Shown here piece by piece: positions 43,332 through 52,986 of a stretch of DNA of 64,000 nucleotides. The notes under the pieces were generated by a model. The model saw nothing but the letters and a program-made list of their open reading frames with translations. It did not search any database and was not told where the DNA came from. The stretch spans positions 21,399 through 85,398 of the forward strand of contig UBNQ01000011.1 of assembly GCA_900466875.1 (NCBI GenBank), in the 5' to 3' direction. Numbering within the stretch: the first letter of the stretch is position 1; the number at the start of each line of letters is the position of its first letter. This DNA is from Hyphomicrobiales bacterium. GTDB taxonomy: Bacteria; Pseudomonadota; Alphaproteobacteria; Rhizobiales; Rhizobiaceae. A program made the position numbers and the translations under genes.

Positions 43332-44429
43332 TCAGGCAGCCTTGTCCTTGATGGCGATTGCCGTCTGGGCATAGGCCATCATGAAGGGGCCGACGCCCTT
43401 GGCGTCGTCGGCCACGACTTCTTCCGTCAGATAATAGGGGGCGGAACCGTTGCGATAGCGGCCGTTGAAGGGGCCAAGGCCTGCAACCTGGCAAATCCCG
43501 ACGAGCTGGATTTTCCCATCTTCCTGAACAAGCCGGGTATCGACAAGGGCTTCGGTTGCCTTGCGGCCCGAGGCCTGGATCCTGGCCGCGTCTTCCGGGC
43601 TTGCCGCGTCTGCACGCATCAGGGCATAGGCGAACATTGCCGATGCCGAGGTCTCGTCGTAATTGCCTTCGAGATCCGGCGCATCGAGAACCTGCGGCCA
43701 GAGGCCGGATGCCTGCTGCCGCTCCGCAAGGGCCAGAAGGATGGAACGGGTCTGCTTTCTCAGCGTCGCCGTGGCCTGATCGTTGGGGAGGACGGCGAGG
43801 ATATCGACCAGCGCCATGGCGAGCCAGCCCATGGCGCGCGACCAGACGGCGGGGGATTTGCCAGTGACCGGATCCGACCATTTTTCAGCACGGCTGTCGT
43901 CGTAACCGTGGACATAAAGCCCGTTGCCGACCTGGGTCAGCGCAAGCGCGGTTGCCATCTGCTGCAGGGCGTCGGCGATGCGTGGGGTCTCGCCCGTTGC
44001 AAGCGCATATTCGACCTGGAAGGGCAGGCCCATATAAAGCCCGTCGAGCCAGACTTGCGACGGATAACGCTTCTTGTGCCAGTAATTGCCGGCCGGAATG
44101 CGCGGATGGGCGTCGAGCTGTGCGATCAACCGGCGTGCAGCGGCCATGTAGCGGGGATCGCCCGTGTGCCGATCGAGGAAAATCAGGGCGCGGCCGGGCA
44201 GGATATTGTCGATGTTGAACTCGTCCGGCTTGTAACCGGCAAGGCTTCCGTCAGTGCCGACCTGCGGGTCGATCAGGCGCAGAAGATGGTCGAGCCAGCG
44301 CTGTTCGCCGGTTGCCTGATAAAGGAGTTCAAGCCCACGATAGACGCAGCCGTCCTCATAGCACCAGGAGCCGCTCTTGTAGGCCTGGTAGCGGATGCAG
44401 AATTGGTCGAAATAGTCGGTCGGTTTCAT
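43332..44429 (-). CDS. GH88/GH105 unsaturated rhamnogalacturonyl hydrolase
   Basis: The 365-residue cytoplasmic enzyme has the YesR/YteR-type motifs [22 protein letters not shown] with the catalytic Asp, [21 protein letters not shown], and [33 protein letters not shown]. It should remove unsaturated uronic acid from imported pectin fragments. It is the last gene of the second pectin operon and overlaps the GH28 gene by four bases. It is only distantly similar to the GH105 protein at 17747-18871, so the two loci carry different hydrolases. Confidence 0.9.
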   Translation of the reverse strand: MKPTDYFDQFCIRYQAYKSGSWCYEDGCVYRGLELLYQATGEQRWLDHLLRLIDPQVGTDGSLAGYKPDEFNIDNILPGRALIFLDRHTGDPRYMAAARRLIAQLDAHPRIPAGNYWHKKRYPSQVWLDGLYMGLPFQVEYALATGETPRIADALQQMATALALTQVGNGLYVHGYDDSRAEKWSDPVTGKSPAVWSRAMGWLAMALVDILAVLPNDQATATLRKQTRSILLALAERQQASGLWPQVLDAPDLEGNYDETSASAMFAYALMRADAASPEDAARIQASGRKATEALVDTRLVQEDGKIQLVGICQVAGLGPFNGRYRNGSAPYYLTEEVVADDAKGVGPFMMAYAQTAIAIKDKAA

Positions 44430-45991
44430 CGGGGTGCCCGTTGGTTTGGGAGGGATATCGGGTCGGGAGAGAGGAGGCTCGCATCGTCGCAGTCGATCTG
44501 CGCATGTTCGCAGAGGATCTTTTCGTGGCGCATCGGACGTACGTCGTCGGCCATGATCGGCGGTGCTGCGATCGCGGCGGGATCGGTGGAATGGATGCGA
44601 AGGCCGCGGATACGGACATTGCGGACCGGCATTTCCGGCAGGCCGAGAAAGACGCCCGCGGCGAGCGCGAGGCCATAGACATCCACGTCCTCGACGAAGA
44701 TGCCGTCGACATAGGGCGTGCCTTCAACGACGGGTGCCGGTTCGCGAGACTGCACCCAGTCGTGATGGCCGTCCGTATCGCAGAAATAGTGGGCATTCGA
44801 CGATAGCGTCACCAATACGCCATCCATTTTCACCCGGCGCATGGAGATGTTGGAGATGCCGCCGCCGCGGCCGCGGCGAGTCTTGAGGCGCAGGCCGCGA
44901 TCGGTGCCGATCATGTCGCAATCCTCGACTGTCACATCGTGAACGCCGCCGGACATTTCCGAGCCGATGACGACGCCGCCATGGCCGCGTTCCATCAGGC
45001 AGTGGCGGATATCGACGCCGCGGGTTTCGCCGAGATGGTCGGCTTCGCCCTTCATGCCGCGCTTGCCGGCCTTGATGGCGATGCAGTCGTCACCCACCGA
45101 AAAGCGGACGCCTTCGACCTTCACATTGCGGCAGCCTTCGGGATCGAAACCGTCGGTATTGGGGCTGTCGTGAGGGGCCTGGATATGGAGTGCCACGGCT
45201 GCCAGTCCGTCACATCCCTGCGGGTGGACCGTCCATGACGGTGCGTTGCGGATGGTGAAGCCGAGGAGGAGCGTATCCTTGCAGTCGATGAGATGAAGGC
45301 CGCGCGGACGCCTTGCGCCGTTGCGGGTTTCCTTCGGCCATGTCCACCAGTCGCCGGCATCGCCGGAACCGTCGAGAATGCCTTTGCCTTCGATGGTCAG
45401 TCGTTCTGCGCCAATGGCGTGGACGGGGGCTGCAAAGCAGGCGTCGGGAAGTCCTTCCCAGCTGCCGAGCATGCGGCCTTGTTCGTTTCGGGCCGGCAGG
45501 ATCGGCCAGCCCTCGCGGCCGCTCGGCGCGCGAAGTGTTGCGCCTTCGGCGAGATGCAGCGTCATGTCGCTTCGCAGCTTTAGCGGGAAGGTGGTCCACG
45601 TGCCGGGACCGATATAGAGCGTGCCGCCGGAGGGCGTGTCTGCCAGTGCCTTTGCGAAGGCGTCAGCATTGGCGCGCGCTCCAGCAAGGTCGGCCAATGC
45701 CGCATCTTCAACGAGACCGTAGTCGGCGGCTTTCACAAGTCCGGCGCAATCGCGGGTCCGGAACAACAGAGGCTCGAAACCTTCCGCCTCGAAACGATAA
45801 TCCGTGGCCGGATAAAGGCCGTCCAAGAGTGCGACGACGCGTGTCGCCGTTCCCTCGTGTACCGGTTCGCTTTCCCCGTTGCGCAACAACCGCCAGGGCA
45901 GTGAATGGGGCAAGGCATAACGTGCGCCGGGCACAGCCAGCCTTATGGCCGCGATCCGTGCGGAGATCGCAACTGAAATGGCTTTGTTCAT
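44426..45991 (-). CDS. GH28 exo-polygalacturonase-type enzyme
   Basis: GH28 enzymes hydrolyse alpha-1,4-galacturonan by inversion. The 521 residues have a small N-terminal beta domain (about 1-90), then a right-handed parallel beta-helix. Catalytic motifs are all present: [36 protein letters not shown] and [11 protein letters not shown]. The [10 protein letters not shown] form and the N-terminal domain suggest an exo-acting enzyme. No signal peptide is visible, so it probably trims imported oligogalacturonides in the cytoplasm. It overlaps the GH105 gene downstream and lies behind a binding-protein gene and a 12-bp stem-loop. Confidence 0.9.
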   Translation of the reverse strand: MNKAISVAISARIAAIRLAVPGARYALPHSLPWRLLRNGESEPVHEGTATRVVALLDGLYPATDYRFEAEGFEPLLFRTRDCAGLVKAADYGLVEDAALADLAGARANADAFAKALADTPSGGTLYIGPGTWTTFPLKLRSDMTLHLAEGATLRAPSGREGWPILPARNEQGRMLGSWEGLPDACFAAPVHAIGAERLTIEGKGILDGSGDAGDWWTWPKETRNGARRPRGLHLIDCKDTLLLGFTIRNAPSWTVHPQGCDGLAAVALHIQAPHDSPNTDGFDPEGCRNVKVEGVRFSVGDDCIAIKAGKRGMKGEADHLGETRGVDIRHCLMERGHGGVVIGSEMSGGVHDVTVEDCDMIGTDRGLRLKTRRGRGGGISNISMRRVKMDGVLVTLSSNAHYFCDTDGHHDWVQSREPAPVVEGTPYVDGIFVEDVDVYGLALAAGVFLGLPEMPVRNVRIRGLRIHSTDPAAIAAPPIMADDVRPMRHEKILCEHAQIDCDDASLLSPDPISLPNQRAPR

Positions 45992-46011
45992 CGTTTCTCT
46001 CTTGATTGATC

Positions 46012-46041
46012 CACCACCCGGCCTTGTCGGGCCGGGTGGTG
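46012..46041 (-). other. Stem-loop after the second pectin binding-protein gene
   Basis: A perfect 12-bp stem (46012-46023 with 46030-46041; half CACCACCCGGCC) fills the gap between the binding-protein stop at 46056 and the GH28 start at 45991. No T run follows, so it more likely stabilises the upstream mRNA than ends transcription. Confidence 0.6.
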
Positions 46042-46055
46042 AGCGTGATCTGCGC

Positions 46056-47324
46056 TTAGTCGAACTTTTTCAGCGCGTCGTTGACGCCGTCGATAATCTG
46101 CTCGGCGGCTTCCTTGGCATCGATCTGCTCGTAGGCGTATTCTTCGAGCGTATCGATGATGATGCCGCGGATGACCGGGTTTTCGTCGAAGGGCGAAATC
46201 GTCGGTCCGTCGGAAGCCATGACGATGGCGTTGGCGGCCCGGACTTCCGGTTCACCCGCATTCGACAGGCGTGCCATGGCTGCCTTGGATGCAGGAATGC
46301 CGCGCGAGGTGCCAAGAATGTCGATGCCTTCCGGCTCGTTCAGCAGGCAATTGGCAATCTGCGCTGCCGCTTCCGGGTTCTTGGAGTTCTTCGAGATGGA
46401 GAACACCATCGACGGCTTGCGGAAGACACCTTCAGTCTTGCCATCGGTCATCTTCAGCATCGGCACCGGCTTCAGAACCTGACCGTCCTTCAGCGGGTCT
46501 GCATATTTCGAATAGGTCGAATCCCATTCGTAGGAGCCTGCGATCTTGCCTTCCGACCATGCCGGCTTTTCGAAGAGGTTGACGTTTCCGTCGGCCGCTT
46601 CCTGCTTCTGAGAGCGGATCGCGCCGGTTTCCACCAGTTTGCCGAGGAAGCTGATGCCGGCTTCCAGCTCTTCAGGCGTCCAGGCGACACGGTTGGTCTT
46701 GGGATCGACCATGCCCTTGCCGGTTGCCTGTGTTGTGGCCAGCGTCACCAGAAGATGCGCCGTCTCCTTGACTGCGTTGAAGGTGTAATAGTCCGGGCCG
46801 AGTTTCTCCTTGACCGTCTTGGTCATGGCAAAGAACTCATCCCAGGTGGTCGGTACTGCCACGCCGGCCTTTTCGAGTGTCGTCGTGTTGAAGAAGAAGA
46901 CGCGACCGGATGTGGAGACCGACAAGCCCTGCAGCACGCCATTGGTGGAGCCCGATTCCAGATCGGCCTCGGTCCAGTTCGAAAGGTCGAGGCCTTTCAG
47001 CGTGCGCAGGTCGGCGAAGCCACTGCCACTCTTGGAGAACAGGGGCAGCCAGGGCCAGTTGACCTGGATGATGTCGGCTTCCGTCTTGCCCGCCATCTGG
47101 GTGGTGAGCTTTTCCAGATAACCGTCGAAGCCGGTGAACTCGCCTTTGACGGTATGTCCGTATTTGGCGCCGCAGGCGGCAATGGCCTTCTGCGTTGCGA
47201 CGTGCCGGCTTTCGCCGCCCCACCACGACATGCGCAATTCGGCGGCTCCGGCCGATGGCGCCATTGCGATGACCGCAAGTGCCGTGCCGGCCAGAATGAC
47301 GGATGATTTCAATAGGTTTTTCAT
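46056..47324 (-). CDS. Second pectin-oligosaccharide importer, substrate-binding protein
   Basis: This 422-residue family-1 binding protein has a signal peptide (about 1-27, ending AGAA). The mature N-terminus [24 protein letters not shown] closely matches that of the binding protein at 23329-24588, and [26 protein letters not shown] is shared. It is fourth in the operon, behind two permeases and the ATPase, and before GH28 and GH105 genes. An oligogalacturonide ligand is inferred. Confidence 0.9.
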   Translation of the reverse strand: MKNLLKSSVILAGTALAVIAMAPSAGAAELRMSWWGGESRHVATQKAIAACGAKYGHTVKGEFTGFDGYLEKLTTQMAGKTEADIIQVNWPWLPLFSKSGSGFADLRTLKGLDLSNWTEADLESGSTNGVLQGLSVSTSGRVFFFNTTTLEKAGVAVPTTWDEFFAMTKTVKEKLGPDYYTFNAVKETAHLLVTLATTQATGKGMVDPKTNRVAWTPEELEAGISFLGKLVETGAIRSQKQEAADGNVNLFEKPAWSEGKIAGSYEWDSTYSKYADPLKDGQVLKPVPMLKMTDGKTEGVFRKPSMVFSISKNSKNPEAAAQIANCLLNEPEGIDILGTSRGIPASKAAMARLSNAGEPEVRAANAIVMASDGPTISPFDENPVIRGIIIDTLEEYAYEQIDAKEAAEQIIDGVNDALKKFD

Positions 47325-47353
47325 ATGTGCCTCCTCAAATTGGCTGTATCGGG

Positions 47354-48469
47354 TTACGCCGCAATGCTGCCTCCATGCAGCGAAACGTTGCGGCCGTCTG
47401 ACTTGTCGAAAACGTGCAATGTTTTCGGGTCGGGGCGCAGGCGGATCACATCGGATTGCCCCCGCGCCTCGAATTCTGCCGCACCGACCACGCTCACCAG
47501 CCTGCGGCCTTCGCAGTCCGCGTGCATGTAGACTTCGTGGCCCATGAATTCGGCATGGACCAGCTTGGCCTCAAGTGCCGGGCCGTGCGCCACAAGCGAG
47601 AACTGTTGCGGACGAATGCCGAGAACGGCATCCGCGGGTTGGCTGGAAAGTCGACCGGAAAGGTCGCTGCCCATCGCCAGGCGCTGACTGCCGACGACGA
47701 AATCGCCGCCTTCCATCGCTCCCTCGACAAGGTTCATTTCCGGCGTGCCGATGAAGCCGGCGACAAACAGGTTTGCCGGTGCGTTGTAGAGTTCCTTCGG
47801 TGTGGCGACCTGCATGATACGGCCGGCCTGCATGACGCAGATCCGGTCACCCATGGTCATGGCTTCGGTCTGGTCGTGGGTGACGTAAACGACGGTCGGC
47901 GAATTCCCTTCCGCCTTGAGCTGTCGGTGCAGGTCGGTAATGCGCACGCGCATCGAGGCGCGCAGCTTGGCATCGAGGTTCGACAGCGGTTCGTCGAACA
48001 GGAAGACGCCGGGGTTCTTGATCAGCGCGCGGCCGAGCGCGACACGCTGGGCCTGACCGCCCGACAACTGTTTCGGAAGGCGATCGAGCAGCGGTTCGAT
48101 TTCGAGAATGGCAGCGACCTTGTCGACTGCTGCTGCGATTTCTGCCTTCGGGCGGCCGGCGATGCGCAGGCCGAAGGAGAGATTGCCGCGTACCTTCATA
48201 TGCGGATAGAGCGCGTAGTTCTGGAACACCATGGCGATCTGTCGCTTGCTCGGCGACAGGTCGTTGACCCGCTGATCGCCGATGATGATGTCGCCAGCGG
48301 TAATCTCTTCCAGACCGGCGATCATGCGAAGCGTGGTGGACTTGGCGCAGCCGGACGGGCCGACGAACACCATGAACTCTCCATCCTTGATGTCGAGGCT
48401 CAGGCCATGAACGACCTTGTTGGTGTTGTTGTAGACTTTCTCGAGATTTTTCAGTTGTACGTATGCCAT
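47354..48469 (-). CDS. Second pectin-oligosaccharide importer, ATP-binding subunit
   Basis: The 371-residue ATPase has Walker A GPSGCAKSTT, signature LSGGQAQRVALGRAL and Walker [17 protein letters not shown], identical in these motifs to the ATPase at 22158-23273. I start at ATG 48469, where MAYVQLKNLEKVY aligns with the paralogue; the open frame runs on to 48538 but overlaps the upstream permease. Confidence 0.92.
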   Translation of the reverse strand: MAYVQLKNLEKVYNNTNKVVHGLSLDIKDGEFMVFVGPSGCAKSTTLRMIAGLEEITAGDIIIGDQRVNDLSPSKRQIAMVFQNYALYPHMKVRGNLSFGLRIAGRPKAEIAAAVDKVAAILEIEPLLDRLPKQLSGGQAQRVALGRALIKNPGVFLFDEPLSNLDAKLRASMRVRITDLHRQLKAEGNSPTVVYVTHDQTEAMTMGDRICVMQAGRIMQVATPKELYNAPANLFVAGFIGTPEMNLVEGAMEGGDFVVGSQRLAMGSDLSGRLSSQPADAVLGIRPQQFSLVAHGPALEAKLVHAEFMGHEVYMHADCEGRRLVSVVGAAEFEARGQSDVIRLRPDPKTLHVFDKSDGRNVSLHGGSIAA

Positions 48470-48470
48470 G

Positions 48471-49376
48471 TCAGCCCTTTCTGCCTCCCGCAGAGATTCC
48501 TTCGATGAAGTAGCGTTGCGCCGCGAAGAACACGACAAGCGCCGGTGTGATGGTGAGCACCGACATCGCCAGGATGCGGTTCCACTCGAAGGCTTCGGTG
48601 GTGTCGATTGAGAGTTTGAGCGCGAGGCTCACTGGGTATTTGTCGACCGACGAGATGTAGATCAGCGGTCCGAGGAAGTCGTTCATCGTCCACATGAACT
48701 GGAACAGGCAGACCGAGACCAGCGCCGGGCCGAGCATGGGGACGACGATGAAGACCAGTGTCTGCAGGCTGTTTGCGCCATCGACGCGGGCAGCCTCTTC
48801 CATATCCGTCGGCAGCGAGCGCAGGAACTGCACAAGCATGAAGACGAAGAAGGCGTCACCGGCGAGTGCCGAGGGCACCCAGAGCGGCAGGAAGCTGTCC
48901 AGCCAGCCCAGATCCCTGAAGAGGATGTATTGCGGGATACGGGTGACGACGTTCGGCAGAAGCAGGACGGCGATGACCGATCCGAACAGGATCTTCTTGA
49001 ACGGGAACTCGAAGCGGGCAAAGGCGTAGGCCACCATGGTGCAGGAGATGGCCGTACCGATGACCTTCGGCAGAATGATCAGGAACGAGTTCCAGAAGAA
49101 ACGGCCGAACGTATAGGGCGTGGACGTCTGCCAGCCCTGGACGTAGCCCTCGACCGTCGGGCTTTGCGGCAGAAAACCTGCACCGGAGAAAATCTCCGAG
49201 TTCGTCTTGAAGCTGGCGCCGACCAGCCAGATCAGCGGATAGAGCATCAGGAAGCCGACGCCGAAGAGAAGCGCGTAACGGACAACCGATGAGATGAGAT
49301 GCATGCGGGCGCGTTTTGCGGCGGCAGCTTCGTCCAATGTGCGGGCCGAGGTTTTGGCCAAGGAAATATCGGTCAT
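48471..49376 (-). CDS. Second pectin-oligosaccharide importer, permease 2 (MalG type)
   Basis: The 301-residue permease has six membrane segments and the EAA loop DMEEAARVDGANSLQTLVFIVVPMLGPA. It shares EGYVQGWQTSTPYTFGRFFWNSFLI and LLPNVVTRIPQYILF with the permease at 21245-22153. It lies three bases after permease 1 and one base before the ATPase start. Confidence 0.9.
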   Translation of the reverse strand: MTDISLAKTSARTLDEAAAAKRARMHLISSVVRYALLFGVGFLMLYPLIWLVGASFKTNSEIFSGAGFLPQSPTVEGYVQGWQTSTPYTFGRFFWNSFLIILPKVIGTAISCTMVAYAFARFEFPFKKILFGSVIAVLLLPNVVTRIPQYILFRDLGWLDSFLPLWVPSALAGDAFFVFMLVQFLRSLPTDMEEAARVDGANSLQTLVFIVVPMLGPALVSVCLFQFMWTMNDFLGPLIYISSVDKYPVSLALKLSIDTTEAFEWNRILAMSVLTITPALVVFFAAQRYFIEGISAGGRKG

Positions 49377-49379
49377 GGC

Positions 49380-50261
49380 TTAGCTCCTCTTGTCTCCGGC
49401 GTAATAGACCCACTTCTTCGAGGACCAAAAGGCCACGAGGGTGAGGACCATGATGATGGCGAAGAGCACCCATGCGATCGCCGAGGCGTAGCCCATGTTG
49501 AACTTCTTGAAAGCCTCTTCGTAGATGTAGAGAGGCAGGAGATAGGTGTATTTCAGCGGTCCGCCCTGCGTGATGATGTAGGGACCGTTGAACTCCTGGA
49601 ACGCCTGGACCATCTGCATGACGAGGTTGAAGAAGATGACCGGTGTCAAAAGCGGCAGTGTCACGAAGAAGAACGTCATGACCTTGCCGGCACCGTCGAT
49701 GGAGGCCGCTTCATAGAGCGACTTGTCGATCGACTGCAGGGCTGCCAGGAAGATCACCATGGCCGAGCCGAACTGCCAGCAACGCAGCAACGTGATGGTG
49801 AACAGCGCATTGGTCGGGTCGCCGAACCAGTCCACCGCCGAAAAGCCGAGGCCGGCCAGCGCCATGTTGACGAGGCCTTCGGTGGAGAAGAGGTAACGCC
49901 ACAGAACCGCAATGGCGATCGATCCGCCAAGGATCGACGGAACGTAGAAGGCCGTCCGAAATACGTTAATGAACCTGATCTTGTAGTTCAGGATCGCCGC
50001 GATGAAGAGCGCGAAGGCGAGTTTCAGCGGCACGGTCGAAAATACATAAAGCAGCGTAACGCTCAGTGATTTTTCAAAAGTACGGTCGCGCGTGAACAGG
50101 CGCTCGTAGTTGCTCAGGCCCGTCCATTGCGGGCTGCTCATCAGGTCGTAGCTGGTGAAGCTGAGATAAAGCGAGGTCAGAAACGGGATGGCCGTGAAAA
50201 TAATGAGGCCGATCAAATAAGGTGCCAGATAGGCATAACCCATGAAGCGTTGCGCCCTCAT
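49380..50261 (-). CDS. Second pectin-oligosaccharide importer, permease 1 (MalF type)
   Basis: The 293-residue permease has six membrane segments and the EAA loop [27 protein letters not shown]. Its C-terminal third is almost identical to the permease at 20358-21242. I chose ATG 50261 because GGAGGCG lies six bases upstream; an ATG at 50288 would add nine residues that the paralogue lacks. It is the first gene of the operon and is divergent from an AraC regulator. Confidence 0.88.
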   Translation of the reverse strand: MRAQRFMGYAYLAPYLIGLIIFTAIPFLTSLYLSFTSYDLMSSPQWTGLSNYERLFTRDRTFEKSLSVTLLYVFSTVPLKLAFALFIAAILNYKIRFINVFRTAFYVPSILGGSIAIAVLWRYLFSTEGLVNMALAGLGFSAVDWFGDPTNALFTITLLRCWQFGSAMVIFLAALQSIDKSLYEAASIDGAGKVMTFFFVTLPLLTPVIFFNLVMQMVQAFQEFNGPYIITQGGPLKYTYLLPLYIYEEAFKKFNMGYASAIAWVLFAIIMVLTLVAFWSSKKWVYYAGDKRS

Positions 50262-50473
50262 GTGACGCCTCCAATGGGCAAATGACACCCGGTTATGAGA
50301 AATACATTTTTGTGCAAATCAAATTCCTCCTCCAGCCAATATGTGCAAGGCTGTTATGCGTCAGTGGCTTAGCTGGAAGTCTGAACATTCATCAATTCTG
50401 TTCCTCCTCCAGTATTTAACGTGACATAATTTCATTTTCGGCTGAGAATGAATGAACAAACACGGGAAAAAAG
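50262..50473. promoter_or_regulatory. Divergent control region of the second pectin locus
   Basis: On the minus strand CTGGAGGAGGAA occurs twice (50335-50324 and 50412-50401), 77 bp apart; each looks like a ribosome binding site but no long gene follows either. The upstream copy is followed by ATGAATGTTCAG and a stop after seven codons. CATTTTC (50433-50439) faces GAGAATG (50444-50450), a candidate AraC site next to the AraC start. Confidence 0.45.
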
Positions 50474-51388
50474 ATGGACGAAATCGAAGGTGGTATTCTC
50501 TCCAGTATCGCGCCCTCCGCGTTGTCGCTGAAACTCACCCGCGCCACCATCAAGATGGAGCATTCGCGGACGTGGCGGATCGACAAGACGAACCCGGTCG
50601 AGGATTTCATCATCTGCCTGGAAGGCTGCGGTCACTATGTGGTCGAGGGCGAGCGCCGAGTGCTGGAGCCGGGAGACGCGATGCTGATCCGCCGAGGTCA
50701 GCGTTTTCGCGGCTGGAACCGCGGGACGACAATTTTCAGGGGCATCGCCCAGCATTTTACGCTGGACATCTACGGCAAGCATGACCTGATCGCCCAGATG
50801 GAACTGCGTCCTCATGTCCATCTGAAGAAGTGGCCGCTGCTAGAGCCGCTGGTGCGACAATATCGCCAGACGGCGCCGCCTTCCTCGCTGACGCTCAGCC
50901 AGCATCATCTCTTCATGTATCTGCTGATCGCCTATATCGAGGATGCCTTCATCGGCTGGCATGACAGTGCGACATATCAGACCGAAGGCACCGATGCGCT
51001 GGACCTTGCCATCATGAAGGCGGCCGCCATGATCTCGGCCAACCCTCTCGACCCTGATATCGCGGAACAGGCCGTTGACGGTTCGCCGTTCAATGCCGAC
51101 TATTTTCTGCGCGAGTTCAAGAAGCGTGTCGGGCACACGCCGCGCAAATACCAGGAGCAGAAGCGGATGGAGCGTGCCATGCATCTGCTCGAGGCAGGGA
51201 TGCCGGTGGCGAATGCGGCGGTCGAGGTCGGCTATGGCGACCCCTATTACTTTTCGCGCATGTTCAAGCGCGTGACCGGGGTCAGTCCGCGCGCGCATGT
51301 CAACCGGGTGAAACGGAACCGCAATGGCGGGCTGCTGCGTTTCGACGAGGCGGAACAGATCAGGCTGATGAGCCTCGATCCCGCCTGA
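50474..51388 (+). CDS. AraC-family transcriptional regulator
   Basis: The 304 residues combine an N-terminal cupin-like ligand domain (CLEGCGHYVVEGERRVLEPGDAMLIRRGQRFRGWNRGTTIFRG) with two C-terminal helix-turn-helix units (PFNADYFLREFKKRVGHTPRKYQEQKRMERAMHLLEAGMPVANAAVEVGYGDPYYFSRMFKRVTGVSPRAH). It is divergent from the second pectin importer and is its likely activator, probably responding to a galacturonate-containing ligand. The ribosome binding site is weak. Confidence 0.9.
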   Translation: MDEIEGGILSSIAPSALSLKLTRATIKMEHSRTWRIDKTNPVEDFIICLEGCGHYVVEGERRVLEPGDAMLIRRGQRFRGWNRGTTIFRGIAQHFTLDIYGKHDLIAQMELRPHVHLKKWPLLEPLVRQYRQTAPPSSLTLSQHHLFMYLLIAYIEDAFIGWHDSATYQTEGTDALDLAIMKAAAMISANPLDPDIAEQAVDGSPFNADYFLREFKKRVGHTPRKYQEQKRMERAMHLLEAGMPVANAAVEVGYGDPYYFSRMFKRVTGVSPRAHVNRVKRNRNGGLLRFDEAEQIRLMSLDPA

Positions 51389-51401
51389 CGCGCGTTGCCG
51401 A

Positions 51402-51794
51402 TCAGGCCGCCAGTTCGCCCGCCTTCGGTTCACGCGGATCCACGCCATGCGGCTTGCCGTAGAGGCCGATATTGGCATCGCCCCAAAGCTTTAGCGCCAG
51501 CAGGATCGGCTCCATGCTGCGGCCGAGTTCGGAGAGGCTGTATTCCACCTTCGGCGGCACCTGGGCGTAGACCTTGCGCACAATCAGGCCATCGTCCTCC
51601 AGTTCGCGCAACTGGTTCGTCAGCATGCGCGGGGTGACGTTGACGATGTGCTTGCGGATTTCGTTGAAGCGCAGCGTTCCCGAGAGAAGGTGGTAAAGCA
51701 CGACCGACTTCCATTTGCCGTCGATAAGTCCGATTGCGGCTTCCACCGAGCAACCGGGAGAGCAATCGAAACGGGTGTGACGGGCCTTGGCCAT
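51402..51794 (-). CDS. HxlR-family transcriptional regulator
   Basis: The 130-residue protein is an HxlR-type winged-helix regulator. CSPGCSVEAAIGLIDGKWKSVVLYHLLSGTLRFNEIRKHIVNVTPRMLTNQLRELEDDGLIVRK is the typical core, and the N-terminal region contains the CxxxC-like Cys pair often used to sense electrophiles or oxidants. It is divergent from an alcohol-dehydrogenase/quinone-reductase gene, the commonest target type for this family. Confidence 0.92.
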   Translation of the reverse strand: MAKARHTRFDCSPGCSVEAAIGLIDGKWKSVVLYHLLSGTLRFNEIRKHIVNVTPRMLTNQLRELEDDGLIVRKVYAQVPPKVEYSLSELGRSMEPILLALKLWGDANIGLYGKPHGVDPREPKAGELAA

Positions 51795-51797
51795 GAC

Positions 51798-51815
51798 AGT
51801 ATCCTTTTTGATACT
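51798..51815. promoter_or_regulatory. Candidate HxlR operator
   Basis: AGTATC (51798-51803) faces GATACT (51810-51815) around six T-rich bases, directly upstream of the hxlR-type ATG. Placement in the divergent region suits autoregulation together with control of the oxidoreductase gene. Confidence 0.55.
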
Positions 51816-51909
51816 ACGTGCGATTTTTGTGCGTATTGTTCAAAACTGAATATAGCCCATTTTAGCTCCATATCAATCGACGCCCATTCGTTCATGCAAG
51901 GAGCAGATC

Positions 51910-52923
51910 ATGAAAGCCATCGGATACAGAGAAGCCGGCGCAATCGAGCGCAACGACGCCCTTCAGGATATCGAACTTCCGCGCCCGGTGCCGTCCGGCA
52001 GGGATATTCTCGTTGAAGTCGAAGCCATTTCCGTCAACCCGGTCGATACGAAGATCCGCAAAGGGGTCAACGCCGAAGCCGGACAGTGGAAGGTGCTCGG
52101 CTGGGATGCTGTCGGCAAGGTGGTGGAGACCGGGCCTGAGGCGAAGGACTTCAAGGTAGGTGATGAGGTGTTTTACGCCGGCTCGCTGATCCGCCCCGGT
52201 GCCAACAGCCAGTTTCATCTGGTGGACGAACGTATTGTCGGGAAGAAGCCGGCGACGCTTTCGAATGCCGAGGCCGCAGCCCTGCCGCTGACGGCGATAA
52301 CGGCATGGGAAATGTTGTTCGACCGGCTGGATATCGCCAAGCCGGTACCCGGTGCCGCCAATGCGATCGTCATCATCGGCGGCGCGGGTGGGGTCGGTTC
52401 GATTGCCATCCAGCTCGTGCGGGCGCTGACCGATGTGACGGTGATTGCCACCGCCTCACGGCCCGAAACGCAGGACTGGGTGAAGACGCTCGGTGCCCAT
52501 CACGTGATCGACCATTCGAAGCCGATCGCGGAACAGGTTGCAACACTCGGCATCGGCGCGCCCGCCTTCGTTTTCTCCACGACCGAGACGCATCGTCATC
52601 TAAAGGAAATCATCGAATTGATTGCGCCGCAGGGCCGGTTCGGGCTGATTGACGATCCCGAGAGCCTTGATGTTCTTGGTTTCAAGCGGAAAGCCGTTTC
52701 CATTCACTGGGAACTGATGTTCACGCGCTCGATCTTCGAGACCGCCGATATTGCCGAGCAGGGCAAGCTGCTCAACGAGGTCTCACGCCTTGTCGATGAG
52801 GGCAAGATCCGCACGACAGTGACGGAGACGCTTTCGCCGATCAACGCCGCCAACCTGAAGAAGGCTCATGCGGCGATCGAAAGCGGCAAGACCAAAGGCA
52901 AGGTCGTGCTGGAAGGTTTTTGA
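51910..52923 (+). CDS. Zinc-binding-type alcohol dehydrogenase / quinone oxidoreductase family
   Basis: The 337-residue medium-chain reductase resembles the quinone oxidoreductase subgroup: [50 protein letters not shown], then [32 protein letters not shown] for NADPH binding. It lacks the catalytic-zinc cysteine pattern, so it is probably a zinc-free NADPH:quinone or enone reductase. AAGGAGC precedes the ATG. It is divergent from an HxlR regulator, which suggests induction by quinones or aldehydes. Confidence 0.9.
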   Translation: MKAIGYREAGAIERNDALQDIELPRPVPSGRDILVEVEAISVNPVDTKIRKGVNAEAGQWKVLGWDAVGKVVETGPEAKDFKVGDEVFYAGSLIRPGANSQFHLVDERIVGKKPATLSNAEAAALPLTAITAWEMLFDRLDIAKPVPGAANAIVIIGGAGGVGSIAIQLVRALTDVTVIATASRPETQDWVKTLGAHHVIDHSKPIAEQVATLGIGAPAFVFSTTETHRHLKEIIELIAPQGRFGLIDDPESLDVLGFKRKAVSIHWELMFTRSIFETADIAEQGKLLNEVSRLVDEGKIRTTVTETLSPINAANLKKAHAAIESGKTKGKVVLEGF

Positions 52924-52941
52924 GGCGAATAAGATGGTGCG

Positions 52942-52966
52942 GGCGGGCCGGTTCAACCGGTCCGCC
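52942..52966. terminator. Terminator between convergent oxidoreductase and xylG genes
   Basis: GGCGGGCCGGTT (52942-52953) pairs with AACCGGTCCGCC (52955-52966), with one G-T wobble, in the 63-bp gap between two convergent stop codons. A TTTT run follows on the plus strand at some distance. Confidence 0.6.
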
Positions 52967-52986
52967 TGCTGCCTTTTGGACGAAAC

